A DNA stretch of 64,000 nucleotides from Neobacillus pocheonensis (GCA_023702235.1 JAMQCR010000001.1:310001-374000), one strand, 5' to 3'. Counted from the stretch's first letter, positions 10,947 through 20,923 are shown. Numbers and translations: made by a program. Notes: generated by a model not told the origin, from the sequence alone.

Positions 10947-10985
10947 TGAACCAGGACAAGAATCTGCCTGGTCCAATAATTTTAT
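10947..10985 (+). terminator. Possible terminator after menC
   Basis: ACCAGG and CCTGGT form a 6-bp stem with an 11-base loop just after menC, followed only by an AT-rich tail rather than a clear T run. Weak support. Confidence 0.35.
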
Positions 10986-11140
10986 AAATCGTGTGGTTCA
11001 AAGGTTTTACAATCTGTTTCTGCTTGTGTATCAGCTGTTTTCCCAGTATGGCTGACAACATAGATTTGCTTGGCACTGCATTTATTTCCTTTTGCCCAAT
11101 AAGAACAATTATTCACTTCACACAAAACATCTTGTGCCAT
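10982..11140 (-). CDS. Small Cys-rich DUF1540 protein
   Basis: 52-residue protein beginning MAQDVLCEVNNC, start chosen at 11140 behind AAAGGAGTGAT. Four cysteines spaced C-x4-C-x7-C and a late C fit the DUF1540 family, small proteins common in spore-formers that probably bind a metal. Function is unknown. Convergent with menC and separated from it by a weak hairpin. A longer reading (65 residues) lacks its own ribosome site and was not used. Confidence 0.8.
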   Translation of the reverse strand: MAQDVLCEVNNCSYWAKGNKCSAKQIYVVSHTGKTADTQAETDCKTFEPHDL

Positions 11141-11339
11141 TTGTATCACTCCTTTAGTTTCGTAATACAGGAATAGCATTTGATGATTTTAGAAAAATAA
11201 TGCCTGCCAGTAATAGGGAACAAAATAGGAAAATGGAAGGAATTTAATGGTTGCAATTTGGTTGTGAGTAAAAAAATTGGTTAATCTAGCTAAATTTCTG
11301 TATCCTAAAAAATGAGAATAAAAAAAGGTGGGGTTAAAA

Positions 11340-11909
11340 ATGAGTGCAACATTATTGAAGGAAATCCTGGATTATAATCAAAAATTCGTAGAAAATCGTG
11401 AATACGAAAAATATGAAACGACTAAATTCCCTAAAAAACGAATGGTCATTCTCACTTGTATGGACACAAGATTGCTGGAATTATTACCGAAGGCGATGAA
11501 CGTCAGCAATGGTGACGTGAAATTAGTGAAAAACGCTGGTGCCCTTGTTTCCCATCCTTTTGGAAGTGTCATGCGGAGCATCCTGATTGCTGTTTATGAA
11601 TTGCAGGCGGAGGAAGTCATGGTTGTTGCCCATTACGACTGTGGCATGAGTGGTTTAAAGGCAGAACCTGTTATTGAGAATATGAAAAAACGGGGAATTA
11701 CCGAAGAAACGATTGATACACTCACTTATTCAGGCATCGATATTAAAAAATGGCTCCATGGATTTGATAATGTTTCTGAAAGTGTCGAGCACAGTGTCAG
11801 TATTATCAAAAATCATCCATTAATGCCAAAAGGTGTTCCTGTTCACGGTCTCGTCATAGATCCTAAAACCGGAAAGCTCGACCTTATTGTCGACGGCTCA
11901 CATGCTTAA
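11340..11909 (+). CDS. Beta-class carbonic anhydrase (YtiB-like)
   Basis: Probable zinc enzyme interconverting CO2 and bicarbonate in the cytoplasm. 189 residues from ATG 11340 behind AAAGGTGGGG. Zinc ligands and the catalytic dyad are visible: CMDTR (C40, D42, R44) and HYDC (H98, C101). This matches B. subtilis YtiB in size and neighbourhood. Convergent with yidD; the last four bases of the two genes overlap. Confidence 0.88.
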   Translation: MSATLLKEILDYNQKFVENREYEKYETTKFPKKRMVILTCMDTRLLELLPKAMNVSNGDVKLVKNAGALVSHPFGSVMRSILIAVYELQAEEVMVVAHYDCGMSGLKAEPVIENMKKRGITEETIDTLTYSGIDIKKWLHGFDNVSESVEHSVSIIKNHPLMPKGVPVHGLVIDPKTGKLDLIVDGSHA

Positions 11910-12133
11910 TGATTTTTTTTCTCTGGAACGGGGTCAATCCCGCCAGGATGAAAAGGGTGGCATTTAATGATCCGTTTGATTGTCAGCCATCCGCCTTTTA
12001 TGGCGCCAAAACGCTGCACAGCTTCCAATCCATAATTGGAGCATGTGGGATAAAAGCGGCATGTTGGTGGTTTTAATGGGGATATTACAATTTGATAAAA
12101 ACGAATAAGCGAAATGAATACTTTCTTCATCAT
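11906..12133 (-). CDS. yidD: Membrane protein insertion efficiency factor YidD
   Basis: 75-residue YidD/YtjA family protein, thought to assist YidC-dependent membrane insertion. N-terminal amphipathic/hydrophobic stretch, then the conserved [14 protein letters not shown] block and a late [13 protein letters not shown] motif, with all family cysteines present. Located between ytiB and luxS as in B. subtilis. Confidence 0.92.
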   Translation of the reverse strand: MMKKVFISLIRFYQIVISPLKPPTCRFYPTCSNYGLEAVQRFGAIKGGWLTIKRIIKCHPFHPGGIDPVPEKKNH

Positions 12134-12272
12134 GTGTTTCTCCTTTGCTACGATAAGTTAAAATATATCATAAAAAATTTCTTTAGGCTAAATTGATAAA
12201 TCTATGTAAGTAGATGAAAAAACTCGGAATTTACTGTATGATAAGAGTGTTGATTATAAAAGGAGTGATAAC

Positions 12273-12746
12273 ATGCCTTCAGTTGAAAGCTTTGATTTAG
12301 ACCATAATGCTGTTAAAGCCCCTTATGTAAGACATTGCGGTGTCCATAAGGTGGGAAATGATGGTGTTGTTAATAAATATGATATCCGTTTCTGCCAGCC
12401 TAATAAGCAGGCAATGAAACCTGATGCCATTCATACTCTTGAGCATTTGCTTGCTTTTAATATTCGGAAGCATTCCGAAAAATATGACCACTTTGATATT
12501 ATTGATATTTCACCGATGGGCTGTCAAACAGGTTATTATCTTGTTGTTAGCGGTGAACCGACTGTTGAAGAAATTATCGATCTTTTAGAGGATACAATGA
12601 AAGATGCGGTTGAAATCATCGATATCCCTGCAGCAAATGAGAGACAGTGCGGTCAAGCGAAGCTCCACGATTTAGAAGGTGCTAAACGCTTAATGCGCTT
12701 CTGGCTTGAGCAAAGTAAAGAAGATTTAAAGCAAGTATTTGCTTAA
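12273..12746 (+). CDS. luxS: S-ribosylhomocysteine lyase LuxS
   Basis: Cleaves S-ribosylhomocysteine to homocysteine and DPD, the autoinducer-2 precursor, recycling SAM by-products. 157 residues. Metal ligands H54 and H58 in HTLEH and C126, plus catalytic C84 in SPMGCQTG, are all present. AAAGGAGTGAT lies before the ATG. Monocistronic, ended by the hairpin at 12752. Confidence 0.97.
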   Translation: MPSVESFDLDHNAVKAPYVRHCGVHKVGNDGVVNKYDIRFCQPNKQAMKPDAIHTLEHLLAFNIRKHSEKYDHFDIIDISPMGCQTGYYLVVSGEPTVEEIIDLLEDTMKDAVEIIDIPAANERQCGQAKLHDLEGAKRLMRFWLEQSKEDLKQVFA

Positions 12747-12751
12747 AAGCT

Positions 12752-12785
12752 AGAGGATGACTCATGGGGTCATCCTCTATTTTTC
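12752..12785. terminator. Terminator after luxS
   Basis: AGAGGATGAC and GTCATCCTCT form a 10-bp stem followed by ATTTTTC. It overlaps the 3' end of the convergent small gene at 12777 and may serve both. Confidence 0.8.
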
Positions 12786-12971
12786 TTCCTTCTTTTCCAT
12801 TTGATTTTCATTATTTTCAGTATGAATATTTGGGTTATTCTCCAATGGATCCACAGTATGCTTGTAAGTGTAGGCTTTTGAAGTGGTAATAACGCTAAGT
12901 AAGAGAACAACAATAACAATAATTATACAGACTACAAAAATGGTATACAAATTTGTCCCTCCTTCCTTCAT
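12777..12971 (-). CDS. Small single-pass membrane protein, YtzI-like
   Basis: 64 residues: a hydrophobic segment at about residues 8-28 (rich in Ile and Val), then SKAYTYKHTVDPLENN and a charged Asn/Glu/Lys tail. Composition, the YKHT(V/I)DPL block and position next to luxS resemble B. subtilis YtzI; the identification is from memory. Function unknown. Confidence 0.65.
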   Translation of the reverse strand: MKEGGTNLYTIFVVCIIIVIVVLLLSVITTSKAYTYKHTVDPLENNPNIHTENNENQMEKKEEK

Positions 12972-13078
12972 ATTGTAGCATGAATGATTAAGAAGAGAGG
13001 GGACATTATTTCAATAGGATGGTTAATTTCTGTAGAAAAAAGGGAAGCCGTAGCCTCCCTTTAAAGTGGTATGTATAT

Positions 13079-13336
13079 TCAATGGATATTTCTTGGATAG
13101 TAAGTATGGGTGCGATGCTGTCCGTACTCTTCCTGTGCAAATTTTGCTTTTAAGCTTTCAATTAAATAAAGCCCCATCAAATCGTATAATTCTTGCTTAT
13201 CCATTTCTTGAATTAAACTTAGCAAATCTTCATGCGTCATCTCTTCTAAAAACGCGAATGCCAGCATATCGATATCTTCTTCGTCACCAGTTAACTTGTT
13301 TCGATACATTTCATAAAGTTCATCCACTAATTTCAT
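13079..13336 (-). CDS. Conserved DUF6154-like protein
   Basis: 85-residue acidic, helical protein (MKLVDELYEMYRNKL... ending PYYPRNIH-like). ATG 13336 is chosen because GGAGGTGAG lies eight bases upstream; a longer reading to 13372 would run through this site. I believe this is the DUF6154 family found in Bacillus; no function is known. Confidence 0.65.
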   Translation of the reverse strand: MKLVDELYEMYRNKLTGDEEDIDMLAFAFLEEMTHEDLLSLIQEMDKQELYDLMGLYLIESLKAKFAQEEYGQHRTHTYYPRNIH

Positions 13337-13563
13337 CTGTTTCTCACCTCCTGGAGTATTAGTTTTATCCATTATTAATCAATTCCCTAAATCATAAAAA
13401 ATATCCCTTTTCCTAGCAAATATAATTGTGTGAAAACTCTGTTTCTTTAGTTTTATACCATTATATCGTATTCATTATAAAAAAATGAACTAAATTTTGA
13501 AAAAGAATAAAATTTAACCCTTTGTGGAAAAAGATAAACAGCGAGGAAAAGGGGGGAATAAAA

Positions 13564-13887
13564 ATGGATGAGCAAAAGAAAACGTATTATATAGATGTTG
13601 GAACTGGACATATTACTCAAAATGCCACAAGTTCTACGTGGAGTTATAAAATACAAGCGAATGATGAAGAAATTATCCAGCTTCGCGAGTTATTTGATCA
13701 AAACTATTCTACAGAATGGAAAAACTTTTTCCGAGCCCATGTTCCATATGTGGAATATCATTATGACCGGTCAAACGATGAGTATGACCAGACAATCCAA
13801 CAGGTGTATGGAATGATTCACAAGCTTGGAGACACAGAATCTAGAAATCATATTGAAAGTATGAATATTTTATCTAAAAGAGAATAA
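13564..13887 (+). CDS. Conserved hypothetical protein, 107 aa
   Basis: Starts at ATG 13564 behind AGGAAAAGGGGGG. It has a short beta-strand-like opening (TYYIDVGTGHITQN), then an acidic helical region and the block FFRAHVPYVEYHYD. No signal peptide or membrane segment. Not recognised; I recall similar uncharacterised Bacillus proteins. Followed by a strong terminator. Confidence 0.7.
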   Translation: MDEQKKTYYIDVGTGHITQNATSSTWSYKIQANDEEIIQLRELFDQNYSTEWKNFFRAHVPYVEYHYDRSNDEYDQTIQQVYGMIHKLGDTESRNHIESMNILSKRE

Positions 13888-13896
13888 TTTAACAAG

Positions 13897-13940
13897 ACGG
13901 AAAATCCTGATTAAACGAAATGAGGGATTTTCCGTTTTTA
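13897..13940 (+). terminator. Terminator after the 107-aa gene
   Basis: ACGGAAAATCC and GGATTTTCCGT form an 11-bp stem followed by a T run. Confidence 0.85.
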
Positions 13941-13983
13941 TCGTATAATAAGAGCAACACTGTATTTGTGAGGCGGGTTTTTC

Positions 13984-14466
13984 ATGAAAGAATTTTTAGA
14001 TATACACGGAAATAGGGTTGAGCTTTCTTTTCTCCAATGTTATTTCCAAGAAGAAGCGAAACATGTATTCATTCTTTGCCAATTTGAGGAAGCATGGGTT
14101 TTAACAAATCATAAGGTACGTGGACTTGAATTCCCTGGTGGAAAAATGGAAGCAGGGGAAACGCTTGAGGAATCTGCACACCGAGAGGTTTATGAAGAGA
14201 CGGGTGCCATTCTCGAAAATCTACAAAAAATCGGTGAATACAGAGTAACAGACCGTAATGGTTCATTTGTGAAAGCTATATTTTGGGGAAAGATAAAGAA
14301 GCTAGAAGATAAGGAAACATACTACGAAACAAACGGCCCTATTCTTGTTAAAGGCGATATCTTACAACAACGATTTGGTGATGAATATAGCTTCATCATG
14401 AAAGATCAAGTAGTTGAGGAATGTATTAAATACATTTATGAACTACAAAGCAAAAAGAATAGTTGA
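13984..14466 (+). CDS. ytkD: Nudix nucleoside triphosphatase YtkD
   Basis: Nudix hydrolase, likely a nucleoside-triphosphate pyrophosphatase or RNA pyrophosphohydrolase. 160 residues. The Nudix box is complete at residues 53-75: GKMEAGE, seven residues, REVYEETGA. Preceded by GAGGCGGG. Size and location match B. subtilis YtkD. Confidence 0.88.
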   Translation: MKEFLDIHGNRVELSFLQCYFQEEAKHVFILCQFEEAWVLTNHKVRGLEFPGGKMEAGETLEESAHREVYEETGAILENLQKIGEYRVTDRNGSFVKAIFWGKIKKLEDKETYYETNGPILVKGDILQQRFGDEYSFIMKDQVVEECIKYIYELQSKKNS

Positions 14467-14748
14467 CCATCACTCCTCAATGACTTGTTAAAAAAAGGGA
14501 TGCAAATCGTAGAGGAATAAACTACCATTACAGTATATAAATACTTGGATATAAAATAGAAATTGACATTTATGAATATAGGGATATATTTTAGCTTTTT
14601 CCTTGTAGGAAAAGAGCGATATCGCCTAGAATAAAATCAGTAGCGACTTCTAGTTTTGAGGATAATAACGTTCTAATTCATGTGCATTATTATTATAATA
14701 AGTTATTAAATTTCAGTTTGAAAATAATAACGAAAGGATGATTATTAT
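14467..14748. other. AT-rich intergenic stretch
   Basis: About 280 AT-rich bases between ytkD and a possible small ORF. No terminator, RNA element or gene remnant was recognised. Confidence 0.3.
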
Positions 14749-14835
14749 ATGAAATGGTTGGTAAAGACACTTATCATTATAGATATTCTTATAATTTTGG
14801 CTATTATTGGGGGTGAAGTTTTTTTTAGCATATGA
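14749..14835 (+). CDS. Possible 28-aa membrane peptide
   Basis: ATG 14749 is preceded eight bases upstream by GAAAGGATG. The peptide begins MKWLVKTLIIIDILIILAII and is almost entirely hydrophobic after two Lys, a plausible single membrane helix, ending FFSI. No homology is known to me. The good ribosome site and the composition argue for it; AT-richness could produce it by chance. Confidence 0.45.
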   Translation: MKWLVKTLIIIDILIILAIIGGEVFFSI

Positions 14836-14863
14836 TGATTAATCGACAAAAAAGATAAAGAGG

Positions 14864-15486
14864 TTATTTTGTTTTTGCTATTTTACGATAAACCAATATA
14901 AAGTTGATGTTAAAAATGATGACAAGGTAGAAAGTATACATCAAAATAGAAAGCCACTTATTGTGATGGAGATTTGCTCCTGCATAGGAAAAAATTAATA
15001 TATTTGGTATTTTACCGATAGCAGAAGCTATTATGAATACTGCCCAATTGACTTTACTTAATCCACAAACAATATTTACGACTTGTGAAGGTATTACAGG
15101 GATTAATCGTGCAATTAAAATCGCTAAAAAGGACCTCCGATTAAGGTACTCATCATATTCTTGAACCATTGGATACCTCTTTATCTTATGCTGTGCCCAT
15201 GCTCTGAAGCCATATCTGGTTATAAAAAAAGAAGGATTGTGCCAAGCATTGAGCCAGAAAGAGAGATAACCGCTCCTTGTATAGTCCCAAAAACTGCTCC
15301 TATCATACCCGATGAAACGGCAAAAGGAACTACTGGAAAGAAAACACATATAAAAAGCAGCATCATACTGATGATAATGGCGGGACGATCACCATGTTTT
15401 ATCATTTCAACAAGAGTGTCTTTTTGTGTAATTCCAACAATTAAGATGGCAATTAGAATAAAGACTAAGAATATTTTTTTAAACAT
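14864..15486 (-). CDS. TVP38/TMEM64 (VTT-domain) membrane protein, frameshifted
   Basis: Multi-pass membrane protein of the DedA-like VTT family; function uncertain (possible lipid scramblase or transporter by family). Start ATG 15486 (MFKKIFLVF). The N-terminal part ends at GSMLGTILLF, and the second part continues in another frame with FFITRYGFRAWAQHKIKRYP and the family block RLIPVIPSQVVNIVCGLSKV. One T is missing from a seven-T run (rc of 15224-15230), so the break is a homopolymer indel. Corrected length about 207 residues. Confidence 0.82.
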
Positions 15487-15790
15487 TTTGCACCCCAATT
15501 GTTTTTAATTATCTATTTTTAAATTATAAAATACCTTTTCTAAAAATGGGGAAAGTTAAACTTTTGTTAAGTAAACTTTAATAAATAAGCATCGTTAACG
15601 ATGTTTTTTAGAACGAAGATAATAAAAAAATGGAAAAATGGACTTATGAATTTTAATAACCTATGAAAATTGATAAAATGAAAATAGATTTCCAATTTGC
15701 TTGTGATAACGAGAAAATAGACTCTCTTTTTATTAGAAATGTAGATAGGAATTTAATTATGATTAATATGAAACAGGATAAGGTGAGTCT

Positions 15791-16048
15791 ATGAGATTAG
15801 CGCTAACAATTGCAATTATATGTACTATTGCATTAACTGGTTGCCAAAAGGAAGTAAAGCAATATCAAAATGGAAAACTAGTTTATGAAGGTGCTGTAGA
15901 TAATAATGGAGTACGTGAAGGTACTGGGAAACTATACGATACTCAAACTGGAAAGGTGGTTTTTGAAGGTCTATTTAGGAATGGTCTTATGTTAAAAGGG
16001 ACAATGTATGATAAGAATGGCGAAAACCCACATCCTTATCAAGAATGA
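15791..16048 (+). CDS. Small lipoprotein with MORN-like repeats
   Basis: 85 residues. Hydrophobic signal peptide and lipobox LTGC (residues 15-18, Cys18 lipidated), then repeated YQNGKLVYEG / TGKVVFEG / ...KGTMYDKNG units resembling MORN or YwqK-type repeats. It is probably anchored on the outer face of the membrane. ATAAGGTGAG lies just before the ATG. Function not known. Confidence 0.75.
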   Translation: MRLALTIAIICTIALTGCQKEVKQYQNGKLVYEGAVDNNGVREGTGKLYDTQTGKVVFEGLFRNGLMLKGTMYDKNGENPHPYQE

Positions 16049-16133
16049 AAGCCGTCTTGTGTTAGAATAGAGAATTCTTGGCTCACTGGTATACCCTTGT
16101 TCCAATTGGGAAATCCTTAAATTAACCTATAAA

Positions 16134-16241
16134 CTAGTTTTCATTTTCCTTAAATGGCTCCTGGCTGAGAAGCATGGAGTAAATGATTCGAAGCATTCGA
16201 TGCGATATGGCAACGAGTGCTTTTTTCTTTCTTGCCCAGTT
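16134..16241 (-). pseudogene. IS110-family transposase C-terminal remnant
   Basis: On the minus strand about 36 codons read NWARKKKALVAISHRML followed by RIIYSMLLSQEPFKE and end at TAG (16134-16136). This resembles the C-terminal end of IS110-type transposases (…KKALVAIAHKML…). No start, no N-terminal catalytic domain and no element ends remain; about 36 of roughly 400 residues survive. It lies in the otherwise empty gap between the lipoprotein gene and ytmA. Confidence 0.6.
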
Positions 16242-16284
16242 ACTAAAAATTTATAAAAAGTAGGAAAGAAGGGATTAGAACTGG

Positions 16285-17071
16285 ATGAATATAACGGCCA
16301 AATCGTTGAAGTGAATAAGTTCCCTTCTCCAAACCCAATGGTTGAATTAAAGGTGATCACTTACCTATCGAATGGTTTGAGAGTAAAAGGAATGCTTGCA
16401 GTTCCCAAAAATAGCGAAAACTGTGATGGATTTTTATATTTGCGCGGTGGAATAAAAAACGTCGGAAAAGTCAGACCGTCAAGGATTGCTCAATTTGCTT
16501 CCGAAGGCTTCGTTGTCTTTGCTCCCTATTATCGTGGAAATCAAGGTGGAGAAGGCAATGAAGATTTCGCAGGAGATGACAGAGAGGATGCGTTTGCAGC
16601 CTATAAGTTATTACAATCCCTTCCAGGGGTTATAAACATTCATATTTTTGGTTTTTCACGTGGAGGGGTAATGGCATTGTTGACTGGAATACAATTTCCT
16701 GAGGCAGCATCCATTGTAACCTGGGGAGGTGTCAGTGATATGGCTTGACCTATGAGGAACGAAAGGATTTACGAAGGATGATGAAAAGAGTAATTGGCGG
16801 TACACCAGAAAAATATCCAGAAAGATATCAAATTCGTACACCACTATATGAATTGGAAAAACTCTCTTCTCCAGTTTTAATTATTCATGGGGTAAATGAT
16901 CTTAATGTTTCTGTGGAGCACGCCTATCGTCTAGAACGAAGGCTTAATTCGTTGAATAAAAAAGTGGAGAGCTGGTATTTTGAAAATTTTACTCATTATT
17001 TCCCTCCTGCTGTGAATAGAAAAATAGTTGCAGATTTAACCAATTGGATGAAAAATCAGATTAAAAGATGA
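16285..17071 (+). CDS. ytmA: YtmA alpha/beta hydrolase (frameshifted)
   Basis: Prolyl-oligopeptidase-type alpha/beta hydrolase of unknown substrate. YLRGGIKNVGKVRPSRIAQFAS, APYYRGNQGGEGNEDFAG and the nucleophile elbow GFSRGG are clear; the C-terminal half has LIIHGVNDLNVS and THYFPP (catalytic His). The frame is broken at 16740-16747: restoring one base (ATGGCCTTG read as ATGGCTTG) gives SDMALTYEERKD. The likely start is ATG 16285 behind GAAGGG; this needs one more base at the GGCC at 16295-16298 to join GQIVEVNKFPSP. Without that, GTG 16311 is the first in-frame start. Confidence 0.82.
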
Positions 17072-17109
17072 TAAAATAAAGGAAATGATCAAGTAGAGGA
17101 GTGTAAAAA

Positions 17110-17352
17110 ATGGGTATGCCGCTTGAGCTAAATACGATGATTGTGACAAAGGGAAGAGAAAAGAGGATAGAAGAAAATCTTTTTCAACTTGAAAAAGAAG
17201 GGTACAGACTATATCCAATTGAGATTCCTATTGAGGTAAGAAAAACGATGGACAGTGATTCAAATGGAACAGCTTTAATAAAAAGAGTAGAGTGGCAAAA
17301 AAACAGTACGACATTGACTTATCAATTAATCTCATTGAATTCGACGAATTAA
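17110..17352 (+). CDS. ytmB: YtmB, DUF2584 family
   Basis: 80-residue conserved protein directly after ytmA, as in B. subtilis. Mostly mixed alpha/beta, no membrane segment: MGMPLELNTMIVTKGRE at the N-terminus. GAGGAGTG lies before the ATG. Function unknown. Confidence 0.85.
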   Translation: MGMPLELNTMIVTKGREKRIEENLFQLEKEGYRLYPIEIPIEVRKTMDSDSNGTALIKRVEWQKNSTTLTYQLISLNSTN

Positions 17353-17379
17353 ACAGGGGGTAAAGCCTCTGTTTTTTTA
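17353..17379 (+). terminator. Terminator after ytmB
   Basis: ACAGGGG...CCTCTGT hairpin with an AAAG-type loop followed by seven T. Confidence 0.75.
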
Positions 17380-17381
17380 TG

Positions 17382-17410
17382 AAAAAAACCCCATTCATCG
17401 ATGGGGTTTG
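17382..17410 (-). terminator. Terminator after pckA
   Basis: CCCCAT and ATGGGG stem (17389-17406); on the minus strand it is followed by a T run, so it terminates pckA. Confidence 0.8.
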
Positions 17411-17426
17411 AGAGTTAGTACTGTGA

Positions 17427-19019
17427 TTAAGCAGATTTAAGCGATTGGCCGCCTTTTTCTTCAATTCCAGCTGAAACACTGGTGAACTTTTTAAAGTTTT
17501 CACGGAATTTCCCTGCAAGTTCTTTTGCTTTCTTTTCATATGCTTCTGTATTTGACCATGTTTTATTTGGCTGAAGAATTTCATCTGGAACGCCTGCAAT
17601 GTGAAGCGGAATATTTAAGCCGAAAATAGCGTCTTTAACTGTTTCTACATGATTCAATTCCCCTTCAAGTGCTGCCTGCACCATGGCTCTTGTGTACATA
17701 AGCTTCATACGGTTACCCACACCGTATTCTCCGCCTGTCCAGCCTGTATTAACAAGAAAAACATTTGCATTGTGCTCAAGAATTTTTTCACCTAGCATTT
17801 CCGCATACCTTGCTGCAGGCAACGGTAGGAATGGAGCTCCAAAGCAGGTGGAGAAGGTAGCCTGTGGTGAAGTGACTCCACGCTCTGTTCCGGCCAGCTT
17901 GGAAGTATAGCCGCTTAAGAAGTGATACATCGCTTGTTCCTTAGTTAATTTTGCGATTGGCGGCAACACTCCGAACGCATCAGCTGTTAAGAAGACGATT
18001 GTGTTTGGATGACCCGCAATACTTGGCAGCACAATATTATCAATTGCATCAATCGGATAAGCTGCACGCGTATTTTCTGTTAATGTGCCATCATCATAAT
18101 CAGCAATTCTCGATTCTTGATTAATGGTTACATTTTCTAAAACTGTTCCAAAACGAATCGCATCAAAAATTTGCGGCTCTTTTTCACGGGTAAGATTAAT
18201 GCATTTTGCATAGCATCCGCCTTCAATATTAAAGACGCCATTTGACGACCAACCGTGCTCGTCGTCGCCAATTAGCCGGCGATTAGGATCGGCAGATAAT
18301 GTTGTTTTTCCAGTACCTGAAAGACCAAAGAACAGGGCTACATCACCTTCTTGTCCTACATTTGCAGAACAGTGCATGGATAAAATATTATTTTCAGGTA
18401 ATAAATAATTCATCACGGAAAAAATCGACTTTTTCATTTCACCGGCATACTCTGTCCCGCCTATTAAAACGATCCTGCGTTCAAAAGAAATGATAATAAA
18501 AGTTTCAGAGTTTGTGCCATCAACAGCGGGATCTGCTTTAAAATTTGGAGCAGAGATGACCGTGAATCCTGGATTATGTGCCAGTAATTCTTCTTCATTT
18601 GGACGAATAAACAATTGATGGACAAATAAATTATGCCAGGCATACTCATTAATCACCTGGATAGGCAATTGCGATTTTTTATCGGCTCCTGCTAATCCAT
18701 TAAAAACAAAAATTTCTTCTTTCTGTTTTAAATAGTCTACTACCTTATTATATAGGTTGTTAAATGCTTCTTCAGATATAGGCTGATTGGATCCCCAAGC
18801 AATTTTATCTTTTGTTGATTCTTCTACGACAATAAATTTATCTTGAGGAGATCTTCCAGTGTATTTACCTGTGGATACACGAATGGCTCCAGAAGAGGTC
18901 AATGTCCCTTCCTTACGACTTAAAATTTTTTCAACTAATTGTGGAACAGATAATTGCACTTGAACATGGTTTTCTTTTAATAATTCATTTAATTCATTTG
19001 GAATTTGAACAGAATTCAT
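17427..19019 (-). CDS. pckA: Phosphoenolpyruvate carboxykinase (ATP)
   Basis: Gluconeogenic enzyme converting oxaloacetate and ATP to phosphoenolpyruvate. 530 residues, normal for the family. Visible motifs: [11 protein letters not shown] near residue 55, Mg/Mn and substrate region MHCSANVG, the kinase P-loop [11 protein letters not shown] near residue 235 and DDEHGW shortly after. GGAAGGGTTCC lies before the ATG. Neighbour metK is divergent, as in B. subtilis. Intact. Confidence 0.97.
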   Translation of the reverse strand: MNSVQIPNELNELLKENHVQVQLSVPQLVEKILSRKEGTLTSSGAIRVSTGKYTGRSPQDKFIVVEESTKDKIAWGSNQPISEEAFNNLYNKVVDYLKQKEEIFVFNGLAGADKKSQLPIQVINEYAWHNLFVHQLFIRPNEEELLAHNPGFTVISAPNFKADPAVDGTNSETFIIISFERRIVLIGGTEYAGEMKKSIFSVMNYLLPENNILSMHCSANVGQEGDVALFFGLSGTGKTTLSADPNRRLIGDDEHGWSSNGVFNIEGGCYAKCINLTREKEPQIFDAIRFGTVLENVTINQESRIADYDDGTLTENTRAAYPIDAIDNIVLPSIAGHPNTIVFLTADAFGVLPPIAKLTKEQAMYHFLSGYTSKLAGTERGVTSPQATFSTCFGAPFLPLPAARYAEMLGEKILEHNANVFLVNTGWTGGEYGVGNRMKLMYTRAMVQAALEGELNHVETVKDAIFGLNIPLHIAGVPDEILQPNKTWSNTEAYEKKAKELAGKFRENFKKFTSVSAGIEEKGGQSLKSA

Positions 19020-19302
19020 CTTAGGAACCCTTCCTTTTCATGGTTTTAATGTGATAACATTTTGAAAATAGTATAACACATTTAATTTAATAGTCTATAC
19101 TAATTGGTGAATTTAGCTTGTATTTTATACAATATTCTAAACAATAATGAATCGTTATTAAAAATTAGTATTTTAATAAAATATTCAAATAAGTGATTTC
19201 ACTTCGGTTTTTATTTGCACCAAAAATAAAAGCATTCCATTTAAAAAAATATGCCTAACGCAATAACTTTTCATTTTTCTTGGATAATTTCTAAAAAATT
19301 CA
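19020..19302. other. pckA upstream region
   Basis: AT-rich DNA between the divergent pckA and metK units. It must hold the pckA promoter. I could not identify a specific operator with confidence. Confidence 0.3.
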
Positions 19303-19332
19303 TTGACTTTGTTTGACGATGTGCGGTATGAT
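19303..19332 (+). promoter_or_regulatory. metK promoter
   Basis: TTGACT (19303-19308) and TATGAT (19327-19332) at 18-base spacing, ending about 20 bases before the S-box. Sigma-A type. Confidence 0.75.
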
Positions 19333-19351
19333 TCTTCCTTGAACGGATACT

Positions 19352-19490
19352 CTCTTATCCCGAGCTGGTGGAGGGACAGGCCCTATGAAACCCAGCAACC
19401 TGCTTTCTGAGAAGAAGACCCGAGAAGTCGGTCCTTTTCGAGTGCGAAGGTGCTAATCTGACGCAAGGCTTAGACCTTGAACGATAAGAG
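19352..19490 (+). ncRNA. SAM-I riboswitch (S-box) upstream of metK
   Basis: Contains the conserved S-box parts: CTCTTATC...GATAAGAG closing helix P1, GAGCTGGTGGAGGGACAGGC, CCTATGAAACCCAGCAACC and GGTGCTAATC. High SAM should stabilise this fold and favour the terminator at 19506, lowering metK transcription. Confidence 0.95.
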
Positions 19491-19505
19491 TGAAAGGCCC
19501 GGAAC

Positions 19506-19534
19506 AACCTTTCCTCACACTGGTAAGGTTTTTT
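19506..19534 (+). terminator. S-box controlled terminator
   Basis: AACCTTTCC and GGTAAGGTT form a stem with one internal mismatch, followed by TTTT. This is the expression platform of the SAM riboswitch. Confidence 0.8.
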
Positions 19535-19720
19535 GTTTTGTATAAGTCCTTTTATGATAAGAGTTAGGAATAACGGCTTTCGTTTATTCCCTTCTAATAA
19601 AAATCCTTTGTTTATTTCATACTATAAAGGGAATGAGTACCGTATCAATTCACGAGGTTCAAGAAGTATTCCTGTAACCTTTAAGACCTCGATTTATCTT
19701 ATTTTATAGGAGGAATTCAG

Positions 19721-20922
19721 ATGTCAACAAAACGTCGTTTGTTCACTTCTGAATCAGTAACTGAAGGTCATCCGGATAAGATCTGTGACCAAATTTCTGA
19801 TTCCATTTTAGATGCTATTCTAGCTAAGGATGCTAATGCTCGTGTTGCTGCTGAAACTTCAGTAACAACGGGATTAGTTCTAGTAGCAGGTGAAATCACA
19901 ACCTCTACTTACGTGGACATTCCTAAAATTGTTCGGCAGACGATTAAAAACATCGGATACAATCGTGCTAAATACGGTTTTGATTCCGAAACTTGTGCGG
20001 TATTAACTTCAATTGACGAACAGTCACCGGACATTGCCATGGGTGTTGATCAGGCACTTGAAGCACGTGAGGGTCAAATGTCTGATGAACAAATCGAAGC
20101 GATTGGAGCAGGAGACCAAGGGTTAATGTTTGGTTTCGCTTGTAATGAAACAAAAGAGCTAATGCCTCTTCCGATTTCATTGGCGCATAAGCTTGCTCGT
20201 CGTTTAACAGAAGTTCGCAAAGAAGAGCTTCTACCTTATCTTCGTCCGGACGGAAAAACTCAAGTAACAGTTGAGTATGATGAAAACGACAAGCCCGTTC
20301 GTATTGATACGATTGTTATTTCTACCCAGCATCATCCAGAAGTAGCTTTAGAGCAAATTCAACGAAACCTGAAAGAATTTGTTATTAATCCAGTTGTTCC
20401 ACAAGAACTAATTGATGAAAATACAAAATATTTTATTAACCCAACAGGCCGTTTCGTAATCGGCGGTCCTCAAGGTGATGCAGGCTTAACAGGCCGTAAA
20501 ATCATTGTTGATACGTATGGCGGTTATGCTCGTCATGGCGGCGGAGCATTTTCTGGTAAGGATCCAACGAAAGTTGACCGTTCTGCTGCATATGCTGCTC
20601 GCTATGTAGCCAAAAATATCGTTGCAGCAACCTTGCTGAAAAGGTTGAAGTTCAGCTTGCCTATGCAATTGGAGTAGCTAGACCGGTTTCAATCTCTGTT
20701 GATACTTTTGGTACTGGGAAAGTAAGCGAAGATGTATTGGTTGACTTAGTTGGTGAAAACTTTGACCTTCGCCCTGCTGGTATCATTAATATGTTGGATC
20801 TGCGCCGACCAATCTACAAACAAACAGCAGCTTACGGTCACTTTGGCCGTACTGATGTGGATCTTCCTTGGGAGCGCACGGATAAAGCCGGCCTATTACG
20901 TGAACAAGCAGCAAATCGTTAA
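19721..20922 (+). CDS. metK: S-adenosylmethionine synthetase (frameshifted)
   Basis: Makes SAM from methionine and ATP. Starts at ATG 19721 behind AGGAGGAATTC. N-terminal [23 protein letters not shown] motif [12 protein letters not shown] and the Gly-rich [16 protein letters not shown] are present. The frame breaks at 20629-20632 where GCAACCTT stands in place of the expected GCAGGCCTT ([12 protein letters not shown]); after adding one base the reading continues [16 protein letters not shown] to the stop at 20922, giving 400 residues as in B. subtilis. As an essential gene it is almost certainly intact in the cell. Confidence 0.95.
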
Positions 20923-20923
20923 A

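Noticed and set aside
16127..16360. A 77-aa minus-strand ORF upstream of ytmA as a gene
   Set aside because: Its frame does not match the IS110-like reading, it overlaps the ytmA start and it has no ribosome site; only the fragment in the neighbouring frame resembles a protein.
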